A stretch of DNA of 64,000 nucleotides from Robertkochia solimangrovi (GCF_007279655.1 NZ_QKWN01000012.1:92730-156729); one strand, 5' to 3'. Shown: positions 43,473 through 53,463, numbered from the stretch's first letter. Translations and numbers: made by a program. Notes: generated by a model from the sequence alone, not told the origin.

Positions 43473-44747
43473 ATTCTTTTTATAGAACCATTCAATGATC
43501 ATACAAGCGATGATCAGGCTGACCGCGAAATATACTCCGAATCTGTTTGATTCATATTGCTGAATCAACAATGCGCCGAGAGCTATAAAGCATAGGATGA
43601 AGCCGATAAGAGGAATGAACTTTTTTCCCCCTGTCTGTGAATGGAGACGGTATCCTGCAAGATTGACTATAGCAAAGATCAGGAGAAACCCGGCACTTCC
43701 TGCCGTTGAGATACTTTCGAGTTTTAAGAAATTCGTCAATGCCAACGTACAGACTGCCGTTATCGCCAATCCAATGGGTTGATTCCATAATTTTCCGGTG
43801 ATCTGATGTGGTAGTTCATCATCTTCAGCGATCTCAAAACTTACTCTGCTCCCCCCGTAAAGGGAAGCATTTATGGCAGAAAAAGTGGAAATAAGGGCGG
43901 CGATGGTGATGATCGTAAATCCGGCTTTCCCTAACATCGGCTTCGCAGCTTCCGCCAGCACATAATCCTGAGCTTTTGCGATCTCATCAAAGGGTAAGGA
44001 GCCCACGGTTACACCGGCGATGATGACGTACAACAGAATAACGAAGATCACTGAATAAAAATAAGCTTTTCGAATGTTCTTTTCCGGATCGATGATGTCG
44101 GGTGCAGCATTCGCGATTAGTTCAAAACCCTCGTAAGCAACAAAGATAACCATTCCTCCGGTGATCAGGTTGATCGGAGTCTCCCATGCTGAAAAAGATA
44201 ATTGTGAAAGATTATCATTGCCGATTAATCCATACCCACCTATTCCTATGAAACCGATGAGAATGACTAGCTTGATGATCACTGCATAAGATTCTATTTT
44301 ACCGACAATAGTAATACTGTAATAATTTATAAAGGTTGCCAGTAATACAATCGCACTGGCATAAAGATGAAAACTGACCGATGTATCTTCGATTTTTAGG
44401 AGGTTGGGTGCATACGACCCAAAGGCTGAAGCATACAGTGATAGCATAATGATATAACTGACCCATAATAGGTTATTAATACCGCCGCTAAAGGTGTTCC
44501 TGCCAAACCCTTCATTGATAAACTTTACGGTTCCTCCGCGATCCGGGAAGGTTTGGGATAGTTTGACATAACTGTAAGAGGTGATCAATGCCAGCATACC
44601 TGCGATCAGGAATGCTACGGGGGTGCCTCCTTTGGCCAGAGAAACTGCCAATCCGAGTACGGCAAAGATTCCGCCTCCAACCATCCCACCGATTCCGATG
44701 GATATGGCATCTTTCAGTCCTATTTTGTTATCCTTGTTTTCTGCCAT
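43446..44747 (-). CDS. APC-superfamily amino acid permease
   Basis: The 433-residue protein has about twelve membrane segments. It begins with the APC signature of a glycine-rich broken first helix (AISIGIGGMVGGGIFAVLG) and has the conserved FVAYEGFELIANAAPDI in helix 6 and the GGSRVSFEIAEDDELP loop near helix 8. It most likely exchanges or imports amino acids or a polyamine; the substrate cannot be told. The C-terminus is basic and acidic (KKNEKKIDD). It is a single gene on this strand. Confidence 0.92.
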   Translation of the reverse strand: MAENKDNKIGLKDAISIGIGGMVGGGIFAVLGLAVSLAKGGTPVAFLIAGMLALITSYSYVKLSQTFPDRGGTVKFINEGFGRNTFSGGINNLLWVSYIIMLSLYASAFGSYAPNLLKIEDTSVSFHLYASAIVLLATFINYYSITIVGKIESYAVIIKLVILIGFIGIGGYGLIGNDNLSQLSFSAWETPINLITGGMVIFVAYEGFELIANAAPDIIDPEKNIRKAYFYSVIFVILLYVIIAGVTVGSLPFDEIAKAQDYVLAEAAKPMLGKAGFTIITIAALISTFSAINASLYGGSRVSFEIAEDDELPHQITGKLWNQPIGLAITAVCTLALTNFLKLESISTAGSAGFLLIFAIVNLAGYRLHSQTGGKKFIPLIGFILCFIALGALLIQQYESNRFGVYFAVSLIIACMIIEWFYKKNEKKIDDLG

Positions 44748-44879
44748 GTGAGGTAGTGTTCCTGCTTCGAAACTAATTAAAAATAAGAGAAAAAGAAATA
44801 ATCCAGATCAATATGCCGAAAATGAATTTAATAAAAGTCAGAAAAGTCAGTAGCTATGGATTAATACTAAAGACATCAA

Positions 44880-45149
44880 CTATAACCAGAAATAGATAAA
44901 CGCTGATGCGAGAATGGTGAAAGTGATCAACAACAGGATCAGGAGACGGATCGTCTGCTGCTTATGTTCCTTGATAAGTCTGTTTTTTATGACCTCCAGT
45001 TGCTCCGGAGTGGCATTCTTTGTTTTTATAAAGGTTTTTCTTCTGACCTTTTTATAAAACAGGTCCTTATTATCGTATAAGGTCTTCCGGTCACGTGCAT
45101 TGTTTTTTAAGCTGGTGATCATGGAAGCCACTGCTCCGCCAAAACTCAT
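44880..45149 (-). CDS. Small conserved membrane protein, C-terminally anchored
   Basis: The 89-residue protein begins MSFGGAVASMITSLKNNARDRK, is strongly basic for its first 65 residues, and ends in a single membrane segment (about 69-89, LLILLLITFTILASAFIYFW). The MSFGG...MITSLKNN start is familiar from flavobacterial hypothetical proteins. Its topology suggests a tail anchor with a cytoplasmic basic domain. It stands alone, with a 313-base gap upstream. Function unknown. Confidence 0.72.
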   Translation of the reverse strand: MSFGGAVASMITSLKNNARDRKTLYDNKDLFYKKVRRKTFIKTKNATPEQLEVIKNRLIKEHKQQTIRLLILLLITFTILASAFIYFWL

Positions 45150-45462
45150 AACAAGTATTTTAAGTTTATAACTGGGTAACGGATCGGGGGAAGATAATTG
45201 TGTAAAAAAGATTGAAATTGATAATTCAACCCCATAAATATAGCGATCTTTTTAAGAAAAAAGTAAGAATTTAACACTATATTTTAATTAGATATAAGAG
45301 CTTTGAATTGAAATAAGGTTTTTAGAGGAATCTGAAGAAAATTCTTGAAGAAATAAAATTCAGGTTGCCAACTTTTTAATAATTAGGATGAAAGTAAACT
45401 GTTTTTAATACGACCAACCATGATAAAATTACCGTATTTTTGTAAACTAATTCGGATCGTTC
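45150..45462. other. Divergent intergenic region with promoter of the GAF gene
   Basis: AT-rich DNA between two divergent genes. TATTTTTG at 45435-45442 is a perfect TAnnTTTG box, 20 bases before the ATG of the GAF gene, which would give a leader of about 14 bases. I do not see a good TTG in the -33 position. No other feature. Confidence 0.5.
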
Positions 45463-47835
45463 ATGGGACTTATTACCAGAGAGACACCATTTGAAATTCA
45501 AATGAGCTTTAGCAAATTGGTTAAAGCCTATGAACAAATGGCTAAAGAAAATAATGGGTATCGGGCTGAAAGGGCTAAAAGGGTATTGCAGATCGCAAAG
45601 GATAATCCTGTACTTATCAATGGATTTACCGATTGGGATGTAGTGGATACGCACAAGGAAGAGATCGAATGTTTGCTGGAGGATACTTTTAGTCCCATAT
45701 TATCTTCCAATGAAATAAAGGTCGCTACGATTCCATTTGAAAATGTTTATTTCAAGTCTTCCGAAAGATTTGATGAGATCATACAAAAGGCAGGTGCTGA
45801 TTACGAATTAAAGATCCGAAATTTTGAAGAAGAGCATCTGTACATTCTGGCATGTTCTGTGATTTTGAAGGAAGTTTACGGAGTTGAGTTAAATTTTAAA
45901 CGCCCTTTGTTCTACGATATTCCGGATGAGAACGGACTAATACGTCATTATAAGATTTTATATAATGCTGAGCTAACCGAATTGTATCCCACACGTCAGG
46001 CTAGAAGATTATCAAAAGAGGATATCGATCTCTTACTTGATAATTTCAATAATATTGATATCTGGCGCGAAAAAATACCTCCTCGTAGCTGGATTTTAAA
46101 GGGTTTTGTCATCGCCAACATGGTGGATATTACCACAGAAGAGTCTATTTCCACATTGAAATCCAATCTTTTGTACGCGAATAAGAACGGACCGGTGCAG
46201 AATAGTGTTCTTGATGGTTTTGAGTCTATTTTCCAAAGGTTGTTTCGTTCGAGGAATATTAGGGTTGGATTTTCAGTTTTTAATAAGAGTGAGGGCTGCC
46301 TCGAAAAGGTTTATAAGGATGGCATTGTAAGTTACCTGTTGAATAAACAGGAAGAGATGCCATGCAACAAAGTATTGTGTGCAAAAGCCTTTGATACGCT
46401 TTTTGAAAAGAATCAATTCTTTGCGATCTCTGATGTGGATAAGTATCTCGACCAAACCAATGAGGCGGAATATGAAATATTCAGGCAACAGGGAATTCGC
46501 AGTGCCATATTAGCTCCTATTACAAACAAGGGTGAGATGCTGGGGATCATTGAAGTGGTTTCTCCCGAAGTTGGATTCTTAAACAGTGTGACCGCCTATA
46601 AGCTCGTGGATGTTATACCGTATATCGTAGCTTCGGTAATCAGGGCTAAAGAGGAAGAATCAAACCTAATAGAGGCCGTGATACAGCACGAATGTACTTC
46701 TATCCACCCGAGCGTTCAATGGCGTTTCGAGAAGGAGGCCAGAAGGTTCCTGAAAGAAAGAATGTCCGGAAACGATGTGGCTTTTCGTGAACTTGTTTTC
46801 AAAGATGTTCTACCCTTATATGGGCAGGTAGATATTCGTAATTCTTCCATGGCAAGAAATGATGCGATTCGAAAGGATCTGATCATTCAGCTTTCTAATG
46901 CGGAAGAGATCATGGCGATGGCTTTTCAGGAAAACCCATTACCGATCTATGAAGAACTGTTGTTCCGTATGAAGAATTATATGGAAAGTATCCGGGAAAA
47001 TCTTTTTACCTATAGTGAACAGAATATTCTGGACTTCATGAAAGAGGACATACACCCTCTTTTTGAGGAGATTTTAGAAGATGGTGGTGAGATCACCGAG
47101 CGTATAAATTATTATATGAGCACGTTGGATCCGTTGATCGGAAGCTTGTATGATCATCGTAAGAATTATGATACCACCGTAACTCAGATCAATAAGACTT
47201 TAGCAAGAATTCTGGACAAGGAACAGGAAGGAGCACAAGCAATGTTTCCACATTTCTTCGAGCGCTATAAGACCGATGGGGTAGAGCATAATCTTTATAT
47301 AGGTTCTTCCATTTCCAGCCACAGGAAGTATTCTGAAAAATATCTGTATAATCTGAGATTGTGGCAGCTACAGGCGATGTGTAAGATGGAAAATGCCTAT
47401 TACAAATTATTGCCGGAATTACCGGTAAAACTGGATGTAGCCTCTCTGGTACTTGTGCACAACACCCCGCTTTCTATTCGATTCCGTATGGATGAAAAGC
47501 GTTTTGATGTTGATGGCACCTATAATGCCCGTTATGAGATTCTTAAAAAACGACTGGATAAGGCTTTTGTCAAAGGAACTGATGAAAGAGTGACCCAGAA
47601 AGGTAAGATCACCATCGTTTACAGTCAGCGTAAGGAAGAGCGTGAATATATGCGTTACATCCGATTCCTTCAATCCAGGCACCAGCTCAGCAGCAATGTG
47701 GAGATCGTTGAATTGGAGGAGTTGCAGGGAGTAAGCGGGCTCAAAGCCATTAGGGTAGAGGTGTTGTATACCAAACCGGAAGACGAGAAGGAATACTATA
47801 CGTATGAAGATCTGATGGCAGAATTGAGAAAGTAA
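45463..47835 (+). CDS. GAF-domain protein of unknown function
   Basis: This 790-residue soluble protein has one central GAF-like domain (about 235-405, with SVFNKSEGCLEKVYKDG, IRSAILAPITNKGEMLGIIEVVS and a closing helix). The N-terminal 230 residues are helical and similar to nothing I can name (MSFSKLVKAYEQMAKENNGYRAERAKRVL). The C-terminal 380 residues are also mainly helical and carry no kinase, cyclase or DNA-binding motif. GAF domains bind cyclic nucleotides or other small ligands. It ends exactly where the convergent HD-PycTM gene ends, with no base between the stops. It appears conserved in Flavobacteriia, in my recollection. Confidence 0.82.
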   Translation: MGLITRETPFEIQMSFSKLVKAYEQMAKENNGYRAERAKRVLQIAKDNPVLINGFTDWDVVDTHKEEIECLLEDTFSPILSSNEIKVATIPFENVYFKSSERFDEIIQKAGADYELKIRNFEEEHLYILACSVILKEVYGVELNFKRPLFYDIPDENGLIRHYKILYNAELTELYPTRQARRLSKEDIDLLLDNFNNIDIWREKIPPRSWILKGFVIANMVDITTEESISTLKSNLLYANKNGPVQNSVLDGFESIFQRLFRSRNIRVGFSVFNKSEGCLEKVYKDGIVSYLLNKQEEMPCNKVLCAKAFDTLFEKNQFFAISDVDKYLDQTNEAEYEIFRQQGIRSAILAPITNKGEMLGIIEVVSPEVGFLNSVTAYKLVDVIPYIVASVIRAKEEESNLIEAVIQHECTSIHPSVQWRFEKEARRFLKERMSGNDVAFRELVFKDVLPLYGQVDIRNSSMARNDAIRKDLIIQLSNAEEIMAMAFQENPLPIYEELLFRMKNYMESIRENLFTYSEQNILDFMKEDIHPLFEEILEDGGEITERINYYMSTLDPLIGSLYDHRKNYDTTVTQINKTLARILDKEQEGAQAMFPHFFERYKTDGVEHNLYIGSSISSHRKYSEKYLYNLRLWQLQAMCKMENAYYKLLPELPVKLDVASLVLVHNTPLSIRFRMDEKRFDVDGTYNARYEILKKRLDKAFVKGTDERVTQKGKITIVYSQRKEEREYMRYIRFLQSRHQLSSNVEIVELEELQGVSGLKAIRVEVLYTKPEDEKEYYTYEDLMAELRK

Positions 47836-49032
47836 TCAGTTCTCCACAAACTGAAAAGCAATTGCAAAAGCGATAACCGATATGATTATGCCAATCATAA
47901 AGATGGTATAGGTGATTCTCAGGATGCGATATTTTCTATCCAATACTTTTCCTAGATAATACAGGTCTTTATTGAGCGTGCTGTACAGGTAATTCCTGTC
48001 TTTGATCATTTCGTTCATTCCCCACTCGAATTCATCCAGGTTCATCTTATGAAAATTACCGAAAAAGATAAGATTCACCTTTTTGTTTTTTACATCTTCC
48101 TTTGTGAATTGTCCGCTGGTAACATTTGGACGGGTTGCCAATACCGAAAGTATCATAGAGGTAACACTGAATATGATAAAGATGATAGTGGGGTAAATCA
48201 GATAGGCATTGGATGGATTGTCTAGTTTAGGAAACAGGTTTGAGATCGCGAGGGATATCACGATAGCATTTACCGATAGAAGGATGTTTGCCTTGGTATC
48301 TGCGATACTACTGAGTCCGATATGATTTCTCAGACTAACACGATACATGGTCTCGATTCCTCTTTCCGGAGATTCCAGCTTTCTTTTTTTGAGTTTTTGC
48401 TCTGAACTTTTCTTAACTTCGGAAGCCTGTTTCTCCTTTAATTTCTTTAACTGTTTAATCTGTTTTAAAAGGTTGCGACTTTTTACTGGTTGCCAGTAGG
48501 CAATGGCGTGTTCCGTATAGAATTTATGATGTTCGTTGAACATGGCAATGTTCGCTTCCAACCATTCTTCATCGGTATAGGTGCGAATATTCAATTGTTC
48601 CAGCTCTTCCCTCAACAAATCAGAGACTTCCTGGTAATTCTCGGAGGCGAAATGGGAAAAATCGGCATCGACGATCATTTTTTGTAATCGGGTCTCCGGT
48701 TCAATCCCGAGTTGGGTGGCTTTGATACATTCAACTACCTGATCGGTTTTGGAATCGGGAAAACCTTCTTTCTTCAGAAATTCACCTGCCATTCTTGCAC
48801 TGATCGCCTCATGACCTTCATTTGCCTCGATATGTCCGATATCATGCAGCCAGCCTGCCAATTCAACGATCTCTGCATCCTCTTCGTTAAGTGATTCTGC
48901 TTCAATGAGTTCTCTGAGATGTTTTACTACCCTTAGCGTATGATTGTAATTATGGTACAGATAACCTGATGATAATCGCTCATTTAAGGTTTTTAGTACA
49001 TATTCTTTCGTCTTTTCAATAAGATTAGTCAT
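47836..49032 (-). CDS. HD phosphohydrolase fused to a PycTM-type membrane effector domain
   Basis: The 398-residue protein has two parts. Residues 1-180 form an HD domain with metal ligands H31 (YNYNHTLR context), H63-D64 (GWLHDIGH) and D122/D124 (VDADFSH). After a basic Lys-rich linker (about 188-225), residues 226-398 match the Pycsar effector PycTM group (formerly DUF5706): RNHIGLSSIADTKANILLSVNA, two membrane segments (about 249-267 and 277-299) and one at the C-terminus (about 370-396). In Pycsar defence, PycTM is switched on by cCMP or cUMP and damages the membrane. No cyclase gene is adjacent, so a defence role is unproven. The HD part might degrade the activating nucleotide. Confidence 0.88.
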   Translation of the reverse strand: MTNLIEKTKEYVLKTLNERLSSGYLYHNYNHTLRVVKHLRELIEAESLNEEDAEIVELAGWLHDIGHIEANEGHEAISARMAGEFLKKEGFPDSKTDQVVECIKATQLGIEPETRLQKMIVDADFSHFASENYQEVSDLLREELEQLNIRTYTDEEWLEANIAMFNEHHKFYTEHAIAYWQPVKSRNLLKQIKQLKKLKEKQASEVKKSSEQKLKKRKLESPERGIETMYRVSLRNHIGLSSIADTKANILLSVNAIVISLAISNLFPKLDNPSNAYLIYPTIIFIIFSVTSMILSVLATRPNVTSGQFTKEDVKNKKVNLIFFGNFHKMNLDEFEWGMNEMIKDRNYLYSTLNKDLYYLGKVLDRKYRILRITYTIFMIGIIISVIAFAIAFQFVEN

Positions 49033-49040
49033 TTTTCAAC

Positions 49041-49048
49041 TAAATTTG
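49041..49048 (+). promoter_or_regulatory. -7 box before the metallophosphoesterase gene
   Basis: TAAATTTG is a perfect TAnnTTTG match, but it ends only one base before the first possible ATG (49050). Transcription would then begin downstream of that ATG, which favours the ATG at 49092 (or 49080) as the true start. No TTG is seen at -33. Confidence 0.5.
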
Positions 49049-49091
49049 AATGGAAATAAAGGTAATCTTTTTCTTGTTTATGGTGAAAAAA

Positions 49092-52000
49092 ATGAGGCTT
49101 TCACTTTCTTTGCTTTTACTCCTGCTCTGGTGTTCATGTGGAACTTTTAAGCTACAGTCAAGTCAGGATGCACTGCAGTTACCTCAAAAAGAGGTGGCTC
49201 ACACATTCTATCTCATCGGGGATGCCGGAAATGCCGGTCCCGGTGAATCAACCCCGGCATTAATTGCATTAGGTTCCCAGGTATCAAAAGCACCAGAATC
49301 ATCGACCACTCTTTTTCTGGGGGATAATATTTATGAATACGGCATGCCTGAAGAAGGTGCTGAAGACAGGGCAGCAGCTGAACATCGCTTGAACAGTCAG
49401 ATAGAAGCAGTCTCGACTTTTAAAGGCAGGACCATTTTTATTCCCGGAAACCACGATTGGTATAATGGTGGACTTAAGGGCCTTAAAGCGCAGGAGAAAT
49501 ATATAGAGGATAGATTAGGAAAGAACAGTTTTTTGCCGGAAAATGGTTGCCCTTTGGTGAGGGAAAAGATCTCTGATGATATAAACTTGCTCATTCTGGA
49601 TTCTCAATGGTTTATGGAAGATTGGAATAATCATCCTACTATAAATGACAAATGCGACCAGATCAAGACCAGGGAACAATTCTTTGATGAGGTCGAAAGT
49701 GAAATTAAGAAGGCTGAAGGTAAAACTCTGGTGATCGCAATTCATCACCCCATCGCAACTAATGGAGTTCATGGAGGAAAGTTCTCTTTCTATAAACATT
49801 TGTATCCGTTTCAGTCTCCCATACCTTTACCGGTGATCGGATCTGTAATCAATTATATACGTTTAACCAGTGGTGTATCCAATGCGGATCTCCAGAACAA
49901 ATATTATACGGAACTAAGCAGACGATTGTTTACGCTGGTTCAGGGACATGATAATGTGGTATTTGTCTCCGGGCATGAGCATAATCTTCAGTATATCGTT
50001 AGTAATGATACTCCGGTGATCATCAGTGGGGCAGGTTCAAAAAGCAGTCCTGCTGCACTGGGGGCAGATGGTGTTTTTACCTATGGAAAGGCGGGCTTTG
50101 CAAAACTAACCGTCTTTAAGGATGGTTCTTCATGGGTGGAATTCTATGGAATGGCTAATGATTTTGAGTCACCGCTTTTTTCAAAGGAAGTCTTATCGGT
50201 AGGAGGAGATTACGTAGTTCCGGAATTTCCGGACACTTTTCCGGAGCAGGTCGAGGCTTCGGTCTATAATGAAGAGGATGTACAAAAAAGTAAGTTATAT
50301 ACGTCTTTCTGGGGCGATCATTATCGCAAGGAATACGGGGAAAAAATTGAAGTGAAAACAGCAGTACTCGATACGCTTTTCGGCGGATTAATTCCGGTTA
50401 GAAAAGGTGGAGGACACCAATCTAAATCTTTACGACTTGAAGACCGCGAAGGGAAGGAATACGTGATGCGGGCTGTAAAAAAGAGTGCGGTACGCTTCCT
50501 TCAGTCTGTGGTATTTAAAGATCGATATGTCGCTGACGACTTTACAGGGTCAGTTACTGAAAAGTTGCTGCTTGATTTTTATACGGCTGCTCATCCCTAT
50601 GCCGGACTTACCGTCGCAGAGATCAGTGAGGCCATATCGGTACTTCATACCAATCCGGTTCTATACTTTATTCCAAAACATAATGCACTTGGTAAGTATA
50701 ATCAGGATTTTGGGGATGAACTCTATGTCATCGAAGAACGAGTTGATTCAGGACATGGTGAATTAGCGAGTTTTGCAAATGCTGACGAGATCATCAGTAC
50801 TAAGGATATGCTGGAGAAATTGAGGAGAAAGGATGATAATAAAATCGATGAAGCGCTCTATATACGATCGCGACTACTCGATATGCTACTCGGTGATTGG
50901 GATAGACATGAAGATCAATGGCGATGGGCAGAAACAGACCTTCCGCATGGAAAGAAATTATACAAACCGATTCCTCGTGACAGAGATCAGGTGTTCTCAA
51001 ATTTTGATGGCTTTTTTGTAGGTGCACTTACCCGATTGATCCCTTCACTGCGATTGATGCAAACCTATGATGAAGAGATCAGAAATCTCAAATGGTTCAA
51101 TGATGAGCCATTTCCATTGGATATGGCAGTATTGACCGCTCATACAAGAGAGGATTGGATCAACGCCGCAGAATATATTCAGTCACATCTTACTCCTGAA
51201 GTCATCGATAAAGCATTGGAGGCATTTCCGAAAGAGGTTCAAAATGAGAACAGAGACAGGATACGAAAGGTCTTTCTTGCGAGAAAGGATAATCTTAGAA
51301 TGATAGCGGAGGAATACTATGAGCTTTTGAAAAGAAATGTTGTGGTCAGTGGTACCGATAAAGACGATTGGTTTTTGGCGACGCGTGAAGCAGATGGTAG
51401 TACCCGACTGGAAGGCTACAGAAATAAGGGTGGCGAAAAAAAGGATCGTTTCCTGCATGTAGCCTATAACCCTAAGGAAACCGAGGAGGTTTGGATCTAT
51501 GCTCTGGATGATGATGATATCTTTGAAGTAAAGGGAGATGGACCTGCTAAAATAAAGCTCAGACTGCTGGGAGGACAGAACAATGATATCTATCGAATTG
51601 AAAATCGCAAAAAGGTAATCGCTTATGATTATCGTTCAAAACCGAATACCTTCGAGACACCGGTAAGAAAGAATATAACCGACGATTATAATCTTCATGT
51701 ATATGAGTATACCAAGGTCGATAAGCATGTGAACACGATAATGCCTTTGATTGGTTATAATCCTGATGATGGGGTGATGCTGGGTGCGAGCTACAGCTAT
51801 ACGCATTATGGGGTGAACAGGGCTCCCTATTCACAATTACATCGCTTAAAGGCAGCCTATTTTTTTGCTACACAAGGGTTTGCTTTAAACTATAGTGGTG
51901 AGATCACCAGGGTCTTTGGAAACTGGAACTTTGGGGCGGATGCCGTGTTTACTAGTCCTAATTTTTCAATCAATTATTTCGGATTCGGAAACGAAAGTGA

Positions 52001-52760
52001 GAATGATACGGATAGGGATATGGATTATAACAGGGTTAGACTTAGTACGATCCGATTATATCCTAAACTAATCTGGAGAGGACATAACGGGGGGCATTTT
52101 AGTTTTGGTCCATTGTTCGAATCGATTGAGGTGGAAGGGACCGTTAACCGATTTGTAAATACCGGTGTGGTACCTGATGAGGTGTTCGAATATCAAAACT
52201 TTACCGGTTTAGAGTCAATTTACGGATACGAGAATTTCAATGATCCCGCTAATCCTTCTCAGGGAATGGGGTTCGAAGTTAAAGGGGGATATAAATTGAA
52301 TACCGGAAATTCCGATAGTTTTTTCTATGTGATCCCACAGCTACGATTTACATCTCCAATTGGTTCTTCGGACCGCTTTGTTTTCGCGACCAAATTCAAA
52401 GGACATTTTAATATCGGTAATAATTTTCAATTCTATCAGGGTGCGATGATCGGAGGGGTTGACGGTTTACGTGGATTCCGTAATCAGCGGTTTAACGGAA
52501 GAACAGCTTACTACCAAAATACCGACCTCAGATGGAATATTACGAAGGTTAATACAGGTATTCTACCCTGTATGTTGGGGGTCTTCGGCGGATTCGATTA
52601 TGGTCGTGTCTGGGTTGATGATGATCCATCGCGAAGATGGCACAGCTCTGTGGGAGGAGGACTTTATATGAATGCACTCAGCTTCTTTACCGCCAACATT
52701 TCCTATTTTAACAGTGCCGATGGAAACCGGATATCCTTTGCTCTTGCCTATAATTTCTGA
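49092..52760 (+). CDS. Metallophosphoesterase / kinase-like / Omp85-barrel fusion protein
   Basis: I start at ATG 49092 (MRLSLSLLLLLLWCSCGTF, a lipoprotein-like signal); an upstream ATG at 49050 adds 14 residues, and the numbers below count from it. The N-terminal part (about 50-385) is a calcineurin-like phosphoesterase with GDAGN (D58), GDNIY (D92), GNHDW (N134, H135), the HHP pair and GHEHN. The middle (about 450-690) has RAVKK, GDWDRHEDQWRW (D616, H620) and PRDRDQVF (D644, D646), which resembles FAM20/HipA-like atypical kinases. The C-terminal part (about 880-1236) is a BamA/TamA-type barrel (GVDGLRGFRNQRF, ending ALAYNF). Barrel and phosphoesterase are clear; the kinase reading is tentative. 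Confidence 0.88.
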   Translation: MRLSLSLLLLLLWCSCGTFKLQSSQDALQLPQKEVAHTFYLIGDAGNAGPGESTPALIALGSQVSKAPESSTTLFLGDNIYEYGMPEEGAEDRAAAEHRLNSQIEAVSTFKGRTIFIPGNHDWYNGGLKGLKAQEKYIEDRLGKNSFLPENGCPLVREKISDDINLLILDSQWFMEDWNNHPTINDKCDQIKTREQFFDEVESEIKKAEGKTLVIAIHHPIATNGVHGGKFSFYKHLYPFQSPIPLPVIGSVINYIRLTSGVSNADLQNKYYTELSRRLFTLVQGHDNVVFVSGHEHNLQYIVSNDTPVIISGAGSKSSPAALGADGVFTYGKAGFAKLTVFKDGSSWVEFYGMANDFESPLFSKEVLSVGGDYVVPEFPDTFPEQVEASVYNEEDVQKSKLYTSFWGDHYRKEYGEKIEVKTAVLDTLFGGLIPVRKGGGHQSKSLRLEDREGKEYVMRAVKKSAVRFLQSVVFKDRYVADDFTGSVTEKLLLDFYTAAHPYAGLTVAEISEAISVLHTNPVLYFIPKHNALGKYNQDFGDELYVIEERVDSGHGELASFANADEIISTKDMLEKLRRKDDNKIDEALYIRSRLLDMLLGDWDRHEDQWRWAETDLPHGKKLYKPIPRDRDQVFSNFDGFFVGALTRLIPSLRLMQTYDEEIRNLKWFNDEPFPLDMAVLTAHTREDWINAAEYIQSHLTPEVIDKALEAFPKEVQNENRDRIRKVFLARKDNLRMIAEEYYELLKRNVVVSGTDKDDWFLATREADGSTRLEGYRNKGGEKKDRFLHVAYNPKETEEVWIYALDDDDIFEVKGDGPAKIKLRLLGGQNNDIYRIENRKKVIAYDYRSKPNTFETPVRKNITDDYNLHVYEYTKVDKHVNTIMPLIGYNPDDGVMLGASYSYTHYGVNRAPYSQLHRLKAAYFFATQGFALNYSGEITRVFGNWNFGADAVFTSPNFSINYFGFGNESENDTDRDMDYNRVRLSTIRLYPKLIWRGHNGGHFSFGPLFESIEVEGTVNRFVNTGVVPDEVFEYQNFTGLESIYGYENFNDPANPSQGMGFEVKGGYKLNTGNSDSFFYVIPQLRFTSPIGSSDRFVFATKFKGHFNIGNNFQFYQGAMIGGVDGLRGFRNQRFNGRTAYYQNTDLRWNITKVNTGILPCMLGVFGGFDYGRVWVDDDPSRRWHSSVGGGLYMNALSFFTANISYFNSADGNRISFALAYNF

Positions 52761-52911
52761 AAGAACGAAATACATACCTGGAATAGTTTCAAGGTAATCG
52801 TACAGGCTTTATGATTGTAAATGGTAGATCGTCAATTTTCCAAAGTAAAAAAGAGGCCATCAACTCTCAATTCATAACTTATAACTTACAATCTACAACT
52901 TACATTTAGCC

Positions 52912-53295
52912 TTAGTCTTCATACAATTCCAGAGGAAGTCCGTCAGGATCCTCAAAGAAAGTGAAACGTTTTTCGGTATGTGGATCGATCCTGATCGGTT
53001 CGGTGATTACATTCATATGGTTTAAACGCGCTACACATTGGTCCAGATCCTTAACTGAAAACGCCAGATGCCGGAGTCCCCGGGCTTCCGGTCGGCTAAC
53101 TCTTTCCGGGGTATTTGGAAAATAGAATAATTCGATAATGTAATAGCCGTTGAGAGACAAGTCGAGTTTGAATGAGTCTCTCTCCTGTCTGTATACTTCT
53201 CGTAAGATCTCTAGCCCTAATACCTCCGTATAAAACTTTTTAGAGGTCTCATAATCCGAGCAGATGATTGCGATATGGTGAACTGAATTCAGCAA
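52912..53295 (-). CDS. VOC-family (glyoxalase-like) protein
   Basis: The 127-residue protein is a single vicinal-oxygen-chelate unit pair: VHHIAIICSDYETSKKFYTEVLG at the start with the metal-ligand His, IIELF with the Glu, RHLAFSV with the second His in the middle and PLELYE with the last Glu. This complete H-E-H-E set suggests a functional metal site. It resembles the YaeR/GloA2 group, whose substrate is not settled. No signal peptide. Single gene, divergent from the sugar transporter gene. Confidence 0.9.
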   Translation of the reverse strand: MLNSVHHIAIICSDYETSKKFYTEVLGLEILREVYRQERDSFKLDLSLNGYYIIELFYFPNTPERVSRPEARGLRHLAFSVKDLDQCVARLNHMNVITEPIRIDPHTEKRFTFFEDPDGLPLELYED

Positions 53296-53463
53296 TTTTT
53301 GAAAATGGTTTAAGGGGTTAGAACTGTTTGTAAGAAACGGTAAATATCAACAGCAAGCAAATGATGTTGAGATATGTTAAATAAAACTTAATTAATTATA
53401 AGATTCTTATATTTAATGTGTTATTTTTAACAATCACTTACTATAATCTAACTAAAGATACGA

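Noticed and set aside
52840..52911. AACTTAYAAYTTACA-like direct repeats downstream of the Omp85 fusion gene
   Set aside because: Short, low-complexity and imperfect; I cannot support a function or a defined repeat unit.
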